The notes under the pieces: generated by a model
What the model saw: only the letters and a program-made list of their open reading frames with translations
What the model was told of the DNA's origin: nothing
Database searches by the model: none
From: Cytophagales bacterium
Lineage (GTDB): Bacteria > Bacteroidota > Bacteroidia > Cytophagales > 172606-1
Direction of reading: 5' to 3'
Length of the DNA: 64,000 nucleotides
Assembly (NCBI GenBank): GCA_030446715.1
Contig: JAUJMU010000013.1
Location: forward strand, 1-64,000
Translations under genes and position numbers: made by a program
Part shown: positions 42,996-52,286 of the stretch, piece by piece
Numbering within the stretch: position 1 is the first letter of the stretch
Layout of the letters: every line of letters begins with the position of its first letter

Positions 42996-43038
42996 ACAAA
43001 CAGCCAGCTGTCGGAGACAGGCTGGCTGTTTGTTTTGA
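42996..43038 (+). terminator. intrinsic terminator, 13-bp stem
   Basis: ACAAACAGCCAGC (42996-43008) pairs with GCTGGCTGTTTGT (43021-43033); a T-rich tail follows (TTTG). It closes the unit of the 122-residue protein. Confidence 0.75.
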
Positions 43039-43148
43039 CTACAATACAGATTGCGGCACAGCACCCTGGAAGGCCGGGGCAGATCACAATAGTTTTGGCA
43101 GATTCTGTAACCTTTCCTGCTTTCCTGCCGCCATCTTAATTTTGATGT

Positions 43149-43439
43149 TCACGCTTTCTCCGCGTACACGGTGATGCTGTAAATTCCGGTACCTGAATTT
43201 CTCAAGGTGCGTATTTCGCCGGCTGTCAGAAAAATGCCCAGTTTTTTCAGCTCCTGCAGGTGCTGCGAGACAGTGGTGCGGCTGAGGGGTAATTCCCGGG
43301 AAATATCACCGGATATGCACGTCTTCCGGGCAGCCAGCAGCCGGATAATAGCCACCCGGGCCGGATGGGAAAAAGCCCTTGCAAACCGGGCCAGTTCCTG
43401 ATCTGCAGGACTGAAGCCTTCTGTTTTGGAGTACGTCAT
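43149..43439 (-). CDS. ArsR-family transcriptional regulator
   Basis: A 96-residue winged-helix repressor from the ATG at 43439 (TTG at 43442 is possible). The helix-turn-helix is ISGDISRELPLSRTTVSQHLQELKKLGIF, preceded by FARAFSHPARVAIIRLLAA, typical of ArsR/SmtB. One Cys (KTCISGD) lies near the position of metal-sensing ELCVC motifs, but the full motif is absent, so metal sensing is doubtful. An 18-bp inverted repeat lies directly upstream and is the likely autoregulatory operator. No transporter or metal-resistance gene is adjacent; xseA is divergent. Confidence 0.88.
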   Translation of the reverse strand: MTYSKTEGFSPADQELARFARAFSHPARVAIIRLLAARKTCISGDISRELPLSRTTVSQHLQELKKLGIFLTAGEIRTLRNSGTGIYSITVYAEKA

Positions 43440-43442
43440 CAA

Positions 43443-43482
43443 GCCTGGAAGTATGACGTATGTTTACGTCATACTTCCAGGC
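43443..43482. promoter_or_regulatory. 18-bp inverted repeat, probable ArsR operator
   Basis: GCCTGGAAGTATGACGTA (43443-43460) and its exact complement (43465-43482) are separated by four bases. The site begins four bases upstream of the regulator's ATG and lies between it and the divergent xseA promoter, the usual place for an ArsR autoregulatory operator. Confidence 0.65.
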
Positions 43483-43519
43483 GATGCAAGTGAAAAACAG
43501 AAATGTGGGGAGGGTTTGC

Positions 43520-43527
43520 TAATTTTG
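43520..43527 (+). promoter_or_regulatory. TAnnTTTG -7 box of xseA
   Basis: TAATTTTG is an exact match and ends 12 bases before the xseA ATG at 43540. Confidence 0.5.
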
Positions 43528-43539
43528 ACCTAAACTCCG

Positions 43540-44676
43540 ATGCCCGTGTTCAATAGTCCCAACGATCTGCTGACCGTCAGCGACCTTACCTACCGGATCA
43601 GGGAAGTGCTGGAATACGAGCCGGAACTGCAGGACGTAACGGTGCAGGGAGAGATTTCCAACTGCACCGTCCACGGTTCGGGTCACGCCTATTTCACGCT
43701 GAAAGACGAAGAAGCCCAGCTGAGTTGTGTGATGTTCAGGCGTTACGTGGAAGGCAGCAACCGGGGCATTCTGAAGCATGGGATCCGGGTGGTAGCCCAG
43801 GGCAGCGTGAGCGTTTACCCGCAGCGTGGCAGCTACCAGCTGATGGTGACCAGCCTGAAAGCCGACGGACAGGGAGATTTGCACCGGGAGTTTCTGCGAC
43901 TGAAGGAAAAACTCCTGAACGAAGGTTTATTTGACCCATCCCATAAAAAGCCCCTTCCTTCCTATCCCACCACCATTGGCGTGATTACTTCGCCCACCGG
44001 CGCGGTGATCCAGGACATTCTGCGTACCCTGCAGCGGCGTTATCCCTGCGCCCAGGTGCTGCTGGCACCGGCATTGGTGCAGGGCGAAACGGGAGCTTTA
44101 TCCGTGAAAAATTCGCTGGCGCGTCTGGTGGCGCAGGGTCATCCGGATCTGATCATCATTGCCCGGGGGGGCGGCTCAGCCGAGGATCTATGGTGCTTTA
44201 ATGATGAAGATCTTGCCAGGGCTGTATTTGCCTGCCCTATTCCGGTGGTTTCGGCCATCGGGCACGAAACCGATTTTACCATTCTGGACTTTGTAGCCGA
44301 CGTCCGGGCGGCCACGCCTACGGCGGCTGCCGAACTGGCGGCACCCGACCATCAGGAGCTGCTGGCGGCGCTTTCGGGTACGCGACAGCAGCTTTTCACC
44401 CACCTGCAATACCGCCTCAATCATCAGTTGCAACTGCTCGATGACCTCAGCGACCGGGTGGGTTGGCAGAAAAAATTGTTGATCGAACGGCAGAAAAACC
44501 AACTGGCCCTGCTGGAGGCGACGCTGAGGCAGCACGATCCCCGGCTGTTTCTGGAAAAAGGCTTTACCTTAACCCTGAAAAATGGAAAAGTGGTGAAGTC
44601 GGTCACCCAAACGCAGACTGGTGATACCATTGAAACCGTACTGGCCGACGGACGCATCGAGTCAGTAGTAAAGTGA
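43540..44676 (+). CDS. xseA: exodeoxyribonuclease VII large subunit
   Basis: Catalytic subunit of ExoVII, which degrades single-stranded DNA from both ends; 378 residues. The N-terminal OB-fold is VTVQGEISNCTVHGSGHAYFTLKDEEAQLSC (seen at residues 30-65). The conserved catalytic-domain blocks are IGVITSPTGAVIQDIL, IIIARGGGSAEDLWCFND and VVSAIGHETDFTILDFVADVRAATP. A coiled-coil region follows (HQLQLLDDLSDR…RQKNQLALLEATLRQ). It is shorter than the enterobacterial protein but normal for Bacteroidota. xseB follows 26 bases later, so both subunits come from one operon. Confidence 0.95.
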   Translation: MPVFNSPNDLLTVSDLTYRIREVLEYEPELQDVTVQGEISNCTVHGSGHAYFTLKDEEAQLSCVMFRRYVEGSNRGILKHGIRVVAQGSVSVYPQRGSYQLMVTSLKADGQGDLHREFLRLKEKLLNEGLFDPSHKKPLPSYPTTIGVITSPTGAVIQDILRTLQRRYPCAQVLLAPALVQGETGALSVKNSLARLVAQGHPDLIIIARGGGSAEDLWCFNDEDLARAVFACPIPVVSAIGHETDFTILDFVADVRAATPTAAAELAAPDHQELLAALSGTRQQLFTHLQYRLNHQLQLLDDLSDRVGWQKKLLIERQKNQLALLEATLRQHDPRLFLEKGFTLTLKNGKVVKSVTQTQTGDTIETVLADGRIESVVK

Positions 44677-44702
44677 GTTATTGAGTTATTGGCAAATAAA
44701 AT

Positions 44703-44906
44703 ATGACAAGGAAAAAGGACGCATTTGTGCTGGAAGAAGCAATTGAGCGGATCAAGGAAATCGGGCAGCGCCTGCAGGACGGCCAGGTTTCATTTGATCA
44801 GTCATTGCAACTGTTCGAAGAGGCGGATGGCCTGATTAAACGCAGTCAGGAATACCTGCAGGCGGCGGAGCTACGGCTTCAGGTGCTGGGAGAAAAGGAA
44901 GAGTAA
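44703..44906 (+). CDS. xseB: exodeoxyribonuclease VII small subunit
   Basis: A 67-residue helical partner of XseA. The family pattern is evident: FVLEEAIERIKEIGQRLQDG, SFDQSLQLFEEADGLIK. It is required for assembly of the nuclease. It is directly downstream of xseA in the same orientation. Confidence 0.93.
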   Translation: MTRKKDAFVLEEAIERIKEIGQRLQDGQVSFDQSLQLFEEADGLIKRSQEYLQAAELRLQVLGEKEE

Positions 44907-44952
44907 CCAGCCGGGTACCGCACACCAGACAATAAAAATAAGCTCCTGCTCC

Positions 44953-45474
44953 TCACCCCTGCCCGGCCACTGCCCGGCGCATCATCAGCCGGACCGGCAG
45001 GTACACCGCCCAGGCTGCAATCGCGGCCAGCGCCCCTATAAACACCCACCCGTAGTTACCGATGCTGGCGTCCAGATCAGTATTGATTTTGAAAACTACA
45101 AACAAAGTCAGCGCCATAACGAGGTTGATCAGGGCCATAAAGCCGTTCAGCCAGTTACGGAGCAGGTAATTGAGTTGGGTACGGAGTTCCGGCGTAGCCG
45201 CCCAGAAGTCGCGGTTGGGCACGGGCAGCAGGCTGGCAGGCATGGCAGCCAGAAAACGGCCCAGAATGGAAATGGCAACATTGAAGAAAATCAGAAACAA
45301 GCCAGCAGTGTAGAAAAACTGGCTTCGGGTCAGGTAATTGTCTGCCTGACCAAACTGGTTGAAATGAATGCCAATCTGTTCGGGAAGCATAAAGTACAGG
45401 TACAGCAGTAAACCAATAAACAGGAGCAGCGTAATTACTTTAGCGGCGCGGAAGAGCAAATAGACAGGCTTCAT
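44953..45474 (-). CDS. DUF1648-type membrane protein
   Basis: A 173-residue inner-membrane protein with four or five hydrophobic helices. The DUF1648 signature follows the first: LPEQIGIHFNQFGQADNYLTR. Further helices are FFYTAGLFLIFFNVAISIL, FMALINLVMALTLFVVF and WVFIGALAAIAAWAVYLPV. DUF1648 proteins are uncharacterised; some are linked to cell-wall or antimicrobial peptide immunity in Gram-positives, which does not transfer here. It converges on xseB. Confidence 0.78.
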   Translation of the reverse strand: MKPVYLLFRAAKVITLLLFIGLLLYLYFMLPEQIGIHFNQFGQADNYLTRSQFFYTAGLFLIFFNVAISILGRFLAAMPASLLPVPNRDFWAATPELRTQLNYLLRNWLNGFMALINLVMALTLFVVFKINTDLDASIGNYGWVFIGALAAIAAWAVYLPVRLMMRRAVAGQG

Positions 45475-45726
45475 AAGGATAAGGGGCCACTCGTCATGAT
45501 CCGTTCAGGCCTGAGCGAATCCATCGGGAACAATCATGCGGAGCAATAGGTTGTAAAATGCAAATGTACGGAAACACAGGCAAGCACCCGGCACTTGGGC
45601 CACCCGCCCATTTACTTTCCGTTGATTTATTACAGCAAAAAAGGAACGGTCTTTGCAACTGTCCGGACAGGTACTTTTCCGGAAGCGGAACCTGCCGATA
45701 TTTGTCACAAAGAGAAAAATTCATTT

Positions 45727-46458
45727 ATGAAAAAAGCAACCCTTCTGGTCGTTATCTTCCTGATTGCCAGCTCCCATACATTTGCGCAGATCAGTCTCAA
45801 AAAGCTCAGGGAAAGAGCAGCTACCGTTGCAAGCGGCGCAACCCCACTTTCTGAGAGTGAAATTGACCGGGGGCTGCGGGAAGCCCGTACGGTTGGTTCG
45901 CGCAATGCTGCTGCGCACCTAAACAAGCAGGATGGCTTCCTGCTGAACCCCAAAGTCCGGATTCCTTTTCCCGAAGATGCCCAGCGCGTAGCCACAAAAT
46001 TGCGGGAAATGGGTTTTGGTAAGAAAGTAGATGAGTTTGAACTGACGCTGAACCGCGCCGCCGAAGATGCAGCCAAAGAAGCAGCCCCGATCTTCCTGAA
46101 CGCCATTACTTCCATGACCATCACCGATGCCAAAAACATCCTGACAGGGCCCGACAATGCGGCGACTACCTACCTGCAGGGCCGCACATCAGACCCGCTG
46201 GGGCAGGCTTTTTCGCCGCATATCAAAAAGGCGCTGGATGCTACTTCGGCAACCCGGCTGTGGGGCGAATTAACCACACTTTACAACCGGATTCCGCTGG
46301 TGAAAAAGGTAGAAACAAACCTGACCAAATACACCACTGACAAGGCGCTGAAGGGAATGTTCGTGGTCGTAGCCGAAGAAGAAATGAAAATACGCAAAGA
46401 TCCGGCGGCCCGGGTCAGTGATATCCTCAAGCGGGTTTTTGGTGGCAGTGCATCGTAA
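45727..46458 (+). CDS. DUF4197 periplasmic protein
   Basis: A 243-residue exported protein from the ATG at 45727, with signal peptide LLVVIFLIASSHTFAQ. The mature part is the helical DUF4197 domain: EIDRGLREARTVGSRNAA, RIPFPEDAQRVATKLREMG, LNRAAEDAAKEAAPIFLNAI, SMTITDAKNILTG, and near the end KALKGMFVVVAEEEMKIR. The family is widespread in Bacteroidota and Proteobacteria and has no known function. A terminator follows. Confidence 0.87.
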   Translation: MKKATLLVVIFLIASSHTFAQISLKKLRERAATVASGATPLSESEIDRGLREARTVGSRNAAAHLNKQDGFLLNPKVRIPFPEDAQRVATKLREMGFGKKVDEFELTLNRAAEDAAKEAAPIFLNAITSMTITDAKNILTGPDNAATTYLQGRTSDPLGQAFSPHIKKALDATSATRLWGELTTLYNRIPLVKKVETNLTKYTTDKALKGMFVVVAEEEMKIRKDPAARVSDILKRVFGGSAS

Positions 46459-46512
46459 ATTGCAGATATAGATATAAGACAGGAGACTTCAGACTGAAGC
46501 TTAAGATTGAAC

Positions 46513-46547
46513 AAAAAAGGCGCTGGTATTGCCACCAGCGCTTTTTT
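46513..46547 (+). terminator. intrinsic terminator of the DUF4197 gene
   Basis: GCGCTGGT (46520-46527) pairs with ACCAGCGC (46534-46541), flanked by an A run before and six T after. It could act in both directions. Confidence 0.88.
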
Positions 46548-46631
46548 GTTTAAGGGTGCAGCTGAAAGAGGTCCGTGCGAAAGTAAGCGAAAAATATTAA
46601 TACCAACACTTGCTCAAAACGCTTCCAGGTT

Positions 46632-46699
46632 GCCGTTTGTGAGACACAAACGGCAGTCCATACCCTACACGTGACCGTGGTCAGTGTCACACTGACCAC
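46632..46699. repeat. two adjacent perfect palindromes
   Basis: GCCGTTTGTG-AGA-CACAAACGGC (46632-46654) and GTGGTCAGTGT-C-ACACTGACCAC (46677-46699) are perfect hairpins with 10- and 11-base arms. They lie in the ~280-base gap between convergent genes; no coding potential is evident. Confidence 0.6.
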
Positions 46700-46822
46700 T
46701 TTTGAGAAAGTCCTGAATACAATATTTTGAATTCCAGCATTGTGATCAAAAGTATTTAACCTTCGGCAGGTTGTCTTAAACATTTAAAATCTGAAATTCA
46801 CCATCTAAACCTGCGCGGTTAC

Positions 46823-48480
46823 CTACAGGCCGGCTACTCTGTCTCCTGCGCGGTTGTACATTTCCCTGCCGCCGATATAAGTCTTCTTCACTTTTACGTT
46901 CCGCAGCCGGGCCGCCTCTGCTTTCATAATGTCGGCGTCCAGCATTACAAAATCAGCAAACTTCCCCCGCCCGATACTGCCTTTCTCCTGCTCCTCAAAA
47001 TTGCTCCATGCGGCCCAGATCGTCATGCCCCGCAGGGCTTCTTCGCGGGAGAGGGCATTTTCGGGCTGAAAGCCACCGGCCGGGTATCCTTTTTCGTCCT
47101 GCCGGGCTACCGCCGAATGGAATCCGTACAGCGGGTTGATATCTTCCACCGGAAAATCGCTGCCCAAGGCCACCATCCCGTTTTGCCGAAGCAGATTCTT
47201 GTAGGCGTAAGCCGTTTTGACGCGTTCCGGTCCGAGGCGGTCGCCGGCCCAGTACATATCCGATGTGGCATGGGTAGGCTGCACGGATGGAATGATGCTG
47301 AACCGGCTGAACTTTGCCACATCCGGCGCGGATACGACCTGGGCGTGTTCGATCCGCCAGCGCCGGTCATTTTTACCCTTCAGCAGCTGGCCGTAATAGT
47401 CCAGCAGGAGGCGGTTGGCGGAGTCACCGATGCAATGCGTATTCATCTGAAAGCCATGCTGATAGATGCCGGCCGCCAACTCTTTCAACGCTTCCGGTGA
47501 ACTCAGCAGAAAACCCGTTTTTCCGGACTGGTCGTGGTAATCGTTCAGCAGGCACGCCCCCTCGACCCCAGGGCCCCGTCGGCATACACCTTGAAAGCCC
47601 GCACATTCAGCTGATCTGTTTTGTAGGGCCCGCTTTGGAAATAATATTCCCGCGTTTCGGGAGAGGGATTGAGCATAACGTACGTGCGGATGAACAGCTG
47701 ACCGGCCCGGTACAGCGAATCCAGAATCGCTACTTCGTTGCGGCTCAGGCCGGCATCATCAACGGTGGTGAGGCCGACGGCAAGGCAGTTCTGCTCGGCG
47801 GCTTTCAGGCCGGCAACGGTTTCTTCCCGGCTGGCTGCCGGCACGAAGCGCCGCACCAGCCCGATGGCATTGTCCACCAGAATACCCGTAAGGCGGCCGT
47901 TTTTCACCTCCACTACGCCACCCGAGACCTTGGACTTATTCGTCAGGCCGGCCAGCTGCAAAGCTTTGCCATTCGCCAGCGCCGCGTGGCCGTCTACCCG
48001 GGTGAGCAGCACCGGCGTATCGGGAAAAAGCTTGTCCAGCGTATCGCGGTCCGGAAACTGCTTTACCGGCCAGTCGTTCTGGTCCCAGCCCCGCCCGATG
48101 ATCCACTCCGCCACCGGGTACTTCCGGCGGTGCGCAGACAGCCTTTCCACGGCTTCGGCAAAGGACTGCGTGCCAGTCAGGTCGGCCTGTTGCAGCCCGA
48201 GGCCGTACCGGAGAAAATGGCAATGGGCGTCAATAAAGCCGGGGTAGATGGGCCTGCCTTCCGCATCAAGGATTTGAGTGGACCGGTAACTTTTCAGTAT
48301 TTCGCTGCTGCTGCCAATTGCCAGAAACCTGCCATCTTTCACGGCAAAGGCTTCGGCAACGGTAAATGAACTATCCACCGTGTAAACCACCGCGTTGTGG
48401 ACGATCAGGTCAGCTTGTTCTTTTTTGGCGCAGGAAAATAACAGGCAGCCGATCAGGCAGAGAAGGGAAGTTTTTCGCAT
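46823..48480 (-). pseudogene. lipoprotein amidohydrolase (YtcJ-like, amidohydrolase 3), single-base frameshift
   Basis: The N-terminal part from the ATG at 48480 has a lipobox (LIGCLLFSC), QADLIVHNAVVYTVD, the metal-binding YPGFIDAHCHFLRYG and a run to VYADGALGSRG. In a stretch of five G on the coding strand (47557-47561) the frame changes. The next frame continues ACLLNDYHDQSGKTGF, FQMNTHCIGDSANR, RIEHAQVV, VALGSDFPVEDINP and ADFVMLDADIM to 46823. A sixth G would restore a ~552-residue amidohydrolase of the YtcJ/NfdA-like type, which hydrolyse N-substituted amides. Whether this is a real mutation or a homopolymer error cannot be told from one sequence. Confidence 0.82.
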
Positions 48481-48574
48481 GTGAAAATTACGCTTATTGA
48501 ACCGGGTGGAAAAGAAAAGCCTGCTTCTGGTGAAGAAACAGGCCGTAAGGTACAATTCAGCCGGAAAAGTCCGG

Positions 48575-49081
48575 TCAGCTTTTCCGTTTTGTGCGTGAGG
48601 CCAGTGTCACAATCACGCCTGCCCCCGCAAGGCCGGCCAGCCAATACGCCCAGTACGGTTTGCTCCGGGCAGGGTTCTTGCCAAAAAGACTTACCGTTGC
48701 CTTGTACAGCAGTGGCCGGTTACCGGCAATCATTCCGTACACACCGTCGCTGATCTGCCGGAAAAGCTCCCATTGCTGGTACAATTCCTCCGGGAAGCAG
48801 GTCTGTGGCTTGCCCACGCACAGGCTGTGGAATACGGTTGCCGCCCCCGGATATACGCGGCCATCCGTTTCGATCAGCTGTACCGCCTTCCTGAACTGAT
48901 CCCGGTCCATATCCGGAAACCGGGAGGCAGCAGTCTGGTACGGCTCGTAGTTCAGTTGGTCGCCGAAAAATTGCTCCCACCGCTGCACCCAGTACCTGCA
49001 AAATTCGCATTCACCATCCCACACCAGCAGGGGCTTATCTTCGGGTGGATGGGCGGTTTTCAATGTTTGGTTGGGTGCCAT
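48575..49081 (-). CDS. DCC-family (DUF393) thiol-disulfide oxidoreductase-like protein
   Basis: A 168-residue protein with the DCC signature LLVWDGECEFCRYWVQRW: a thioredoxin-like motif with CxxC, here CEFC (about residues 25-28). A hydrophobic C-terminal segment (WAYWLAGLAGAGVIVTLAS) suggests membrane attachment. DUF393 proteins are presumed oxidoreductases with unknown partners. It lies between the amidohydrolase and the tldE gene on the same strand, with gaps of about 95 and 115 bases. Confidence 0.83.
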   Translation of the reverse strand: MAPNQTLKTAHPPEDKPLLVWDGECEFCRYWVQRWEQFFGDQLNYEPYQTAASRFPDMDRDQFRKAVQLIETDGRVYPGAATVFHSLCVGKPQTCFPEELYQQWELFRQISDGVYGMIAGNRPLLYKATVSLFGKNPARSKPYWAYWLAGLAGAGVIVTLASRTKRKS

Positions 49082-49195
49082 AGAGTCAGGGTAAGGTAGC
49101 AGGAGGGCCTGAATATACGGCCTTTTATGCGAAGTTTGAAAAGAAAAGCGGTACCCGGAAAAGAGTACCGCTTCCCATAGGACTGAATTCTCCTT

Positions 49196-50533
49196 TTATA
49201 CTGCGTCGGAAAGGCTCGTAAAGGTAAAGTCGCGGATTTTCATCGGCGGGATCAGGTAATTGATGTTGGATTCAGTGCTGACCACGCGTTCCGGTTTGCC
49301 AAGCGCTTCAAGGTTGTTAAGCATGATGATCGGACTTTCATTGAACCGGAAATTCTTGACCGGATGCTTGATTTTACCGTTCTCGATGTAGAAAGTACCG
49401 TCGCGGGTAAGCCCGGTCAGGAGGAGCGTCTGCGGGTCTACGGACCGGATGTACCAAAGCTTGGTGACCAGAATGCCGCGCTGCGTGTTTTTGATCATGT
49501 CTTCCAGCGATGCCGTGCCACCGGCCATAATCACGTTGTTGGGCTGGGGCACCGCCTTTACCCCTTTCTTCTGCGCCCAGTACCGCGAGAAAGTCAGGTT
49601 TTTGACCACGCCTTTCTCTACCCAGTTTATTTTCTCCTGTGCCCGGCCGTCGCCGGACCAGGGCGAAACCGGCAGGTCGGGATGGGTGGGGTCAGAATAA
49701 AGCGTAACCCGTTCGTCCATCATCTTCTCCCCCATCCGCGTCTTGCCGCCCGGCTTGCTCATAAAGGACCGGCCTTCATCGGCACTGCGGGCCTCCATAT
49801 TGAAAAAAATATTTTCGAGCAGCACGGCGGCTGCCGTAGGCTCCAGAATCACGGTGTACTTGCCGGGCTCGATGGCTTTGGCCCCGGATGATCCGGCTGC
49901 CTTACCAATGGCCGTCCTGGTCGCTGAAGCCGTATCCAGCTTGCTGAAATCATTGAAGCCCTTTGCCACATAGCCGGAGCCGGTACCATCTTCCGTGCGC
50001 ACGGTCAGGGAAAAATTTACGCTGGTACCCGGGTAAAAGGCAAACAATCCTTTGGAGTTCATCATGGCGGAGTAGCCTTTCTGATCCTGCAGGTAGCCGG
50101 CGGCGGTCAGTTTCTGGTCGCGGACCAGTTGCAGGCTTTTAGCCACGGCCTCAGCCCGGGCGGCCGGTGTGATGTTGGCCGTAGACTGAAAAAACCCGTT
50201 CGACTTCAGGTATTGCTGCGGCCCCAGTACGCCCACAAATTCGGGGTTTTCAGGAGCCAGCCGGGCCAGCTCCTCCGAACGGCGCACCACTTTTTCGAGG
50301 GAGGCATCGTCAAATTCGTCGATGGTGGCGGTGCCGGACTTCTTGCCGAAAGAAGACTGCACCACCAGGTTCTGGTTGATCAGGGAGCCGCTGGTGGATA
50401 CGGCATTGCGGGCGTAGCGGATATTGCCCCGCTCCCCGCCCGAAAGATTCGCCTCGCATTCATCCGCTTTGGAGAATCTGAGCACCTTCTGCAGAAGGGC
50501 TTTTGCTTCGGCTTCAGACAATATGACTGACAT
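49196..50533 (-). CDS. pmbA: TldE/PmbA-like subunit of metalloprotease
   Basis: A 445-residue non-catalytic partner of TldD. The family pattern is seen in DECEANLSGGERGNIRYARN at the N-terminus, TVILEPTAAAVLLENIFF in the middle, DGRAQEKINWVEKGVVKNLTF, and GILVTKLWYIRSVDPQTLLLTGLTRDGTFYIENG near the end. It lacks the HExxxH zinc motif of TldD. In E. coli the TldD/TldE heterodimer degrades unfolded peptides and matures modified peptides such as microcin B17. It follows tldD on the same strand with a 102-base gap that contains CAACAACGAAC-type low-complexity sequence. No signal peptide is present, unlike its partner. Confidence 0.9.
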   Translation of the reverse strand: MSVILSEAEAKALLQKVLRFSKADECEANLSGGERGNIRYARNAVSTSGSLINQNLVVQSSFGKKSGTATIDEFDDASLEKVVRRSEELARLAPENPEFVGVLGPQQYLKSNGFFQSTANITPAARAEAVAKSLQLVRDQKLTAAGYLQDQKGYSAMMNSKGLFAFYPGTSVNFSLTVRTEDGTGSGYVAKGFNDFSKLDTASATRTAIGKAAGSSGAKAIEPGKYTVILEPTAAAVLLENIFFNMEARSADEGRSFMSKPGGKTRMGEKMMDERVTLYSDPTHPDLPVSPWSGDGRAQEKINWVEKGVVKNLTFSRYWAQKKGVKAVPQPNNVIMAGGTASLEDMIKNTQRGILVTKLWYIRSVDPQTLLLTGLTRDGTFYIENGKIKHPVKNFRFNESPIIMLNNLEALGKPERVVSTESNINYLIPPMKIRDFTFTSLSDAV

Positions 50534-50635
50534 TTTCGTTGTTCGTTGTGGGTTGATAGTTGTTCGAATTTGGTTACTGATTGTCCGTTGTCAGAATGTC
50601 ATGTTCACGAACAACCAGCAACGAATAGCCAATAA

Positions 50636-52279
50636 CTAAATTTTTCTGGCGGTGTTGATTACGTTTACGCCGTTGAAACGCGTGGTGGCGCTGCCGTGCG
50701 AAACGGCGCTTACCTGCTCGGGCTGCCCTTTGCCGTCGAAGAAGGTGCCGCCCAGCCGGAAGTCGCGTTCATCGCAAACTTTTACGCACGAATTCCAGAA
50801 CTCCTGCGTATTTGACTGGTAGGCGACATCCTTCAGCATCCCGGCAATCTGCCCGTCCCTGATTTCGTAGAACAACTGCCCTCCGAACTGGAAATTATAC
50901 CGCTGCTGATCAATGGAAAAAGAGCCCTCCCCTATTATATAAATACCTTTCCTGACATCTTTGATCAGTTCGGCCACCGAAAGCGGCTCCTTGCCCGGCG
51001 CCAGTGATACGTTGGGCATCCGCTGAAACTGCACATTGCTCCAGCTGTCGGCGTAGCAGCAGCCGTGCGATTCAGCCGCCCCGATGATATGCGCCTGATC
51101 GCGGATGGCCTGGTAATTGACCAGCGTGCCTTCCTTCACCAGGTCCCAGCGTTTGGTTTTTACGCCTTCATCGTCCCAGCCTACCGCCCCCAGGGAGCCT
51201 TCCTGCAACTTGTCGGCAAACAGGTTTACCTGCGGACTGCCGTATTTGAAGTTTTTGCTCTGCCACTTATCGAGGGTAGCGAAGGAAGTACCGGCAAAGT
51301 TGGCCTCGTAGCCCAGCACCCGGTCCAGCTCCAGCGGGTGACCCACCGATTCGTGAATGGTCAGCGACAGGTGCGAAGGGTCCAGCACAAGGTCGTATTT
51401 CCCCGCTTCCACGGACCTGGCCGTCAGTTTTTCTTTGGCTTGTTTTGCCGCCGCAATGGCGTCTTCCATCATGTCGTACCCCTTGTTGTAACGGGTAGTG
51501 ACGCCGGTCACTTTGTCTCTGGGATTGGCCTGCAGGTACTCGTAACCCATGCCCATGGGGGCACTCAGCGACTGCCGCGTTTCGAACTTACCGGTTTTCG
51601 GGTCTATGGCCGTGACTTGAAACAAGGGCCAGATCCGGTGGATGTCCTGGTCAATGTAGGAGCCGTCGGTGGAAGCAAAGTACTTCTGCTCATTGACCAG
51701 AAACATGTAGGAGTTAACGTAGTTGGCCCCGTTTTTCAGGGCTTCCGCGTTCACGGAAAGCAGCAGGTCCACCTTTTCCTTGATTGGCACCTCAAAGGCA
51801 TTTTTCTGAATGGGTGCTTTCCAGCTCACTTCGCCGAAGCCTTTCTGCGGCGCCAGCTTCACGGGTTCCTGCAGCAGCCGGGCATTTGCCCTGGCAATGG
51901 CTACGGCCCGTTCGGCGGCTTTAGCCGTTTCAGTTTCGCTTCTGGCGTCTACTACTGCCGCAAAGCCCCAGCAGCCATCGGCAATGACCCGTACCCCGGC
52001 CCCGTATGACTCGGTATTGACTATGCTCTCCACTTTGTCCTCGCGGGTGATTACGTACTGATTCAGGTAGCGGCCGATGCGGATGTCGGCGTACGAGGCG
52101 CCCCGCGATTTGGCAGCGTTGAGGGCAGCATCGGCCAGCCTTTTGCTCAAAACGGTGTCCAGACTCCGGTCCATGAGGGCTTCGGCAGCCACGGGTCGCC
52201 CCGCAACGGGTATTCCGCCGGGTAACATAAATGCACCGGCACTCAGGCCGGCCAGTTGAATAAAATCTCTGCGGTTCAA
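50636..52279 (-). CDS. tldD: TldD-like zinc metalloprotease with Tat-type signal
   Basis: A 547-residue catalytic subunit. The zinc-binding HExxxH is TIHESVGHPLEL (about residue 315), followed by GAVGWDDEGVKTKRWDLVKEG and AESHGCCYADSWSN. The N-terminus NRRDFIQLAGLSAGAFML has a twin-arginine motif followed by a hydrophobic stretch, so export by the Tat pathway is likely, while the TldE partner downstream has no signal. The start codon is TTG at 52279, supported by a strong Shine-Dalgarno sequence seven bases upstream; no ATG precedes it in frame. The gene leads the tldD-tldE pair. Confidence 0.9.
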   Translation of the reverse strand: MNRRDFIQLAGLSAGAFMLPGGIPVAGRPVAAEALMDRSLDTVLSKRLADAALNAAKSRGASYADIRIGRYLNQYVITREDKVESIVNTESYGAGVRVIADGCWGFAAVVDARSETETAKAAERAVAIARANARLLQEPVKLAPQKGFGEVSWKAPIQKNAFEVPIKEKVDLLLSVNAEALKNGANYVNSYMFLVNEQKYFASTDGSYIDQDIHRIWPLFQVTAIDPKTGKFETRQSLSAPMGMGYEYLQANPRDKVTGVTTRYNKGYDMMEDAIAAAKQAKEKLTARSVEAGKYDLVLDPSHLSLTIHESVGHPLELDRVLGYEANFAGTSFATLDKWQSKNFKYGSPQVNLFADKLQEGSLGAVGWDDEGVKTKRWDLVKEGTLVNYQAIRDQAHIIGAAESHGCCYADSWSNVQFQRMPNVSLAPGKEPLSVAELIKDVRKGIYIIGEGSFSIDQQRYNFQFGGQLFYEIRDGQIAGMLKDVAYQSNTQEFWNSCVKVCDERDFRLGGTFFDGKGQPEQVSAVSHGSATTRFNGVNVINTARKI

Positions 52280-52286
52280 GGTTGAC

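Noticed and set aside
47314-48369. 351-codon plus-strand ORF across the frameshifted amidohydrolase
   Set aside because: It spans both halves of a gene whose minus-strand motifs are unambiguous, and it has no motifs of its own.
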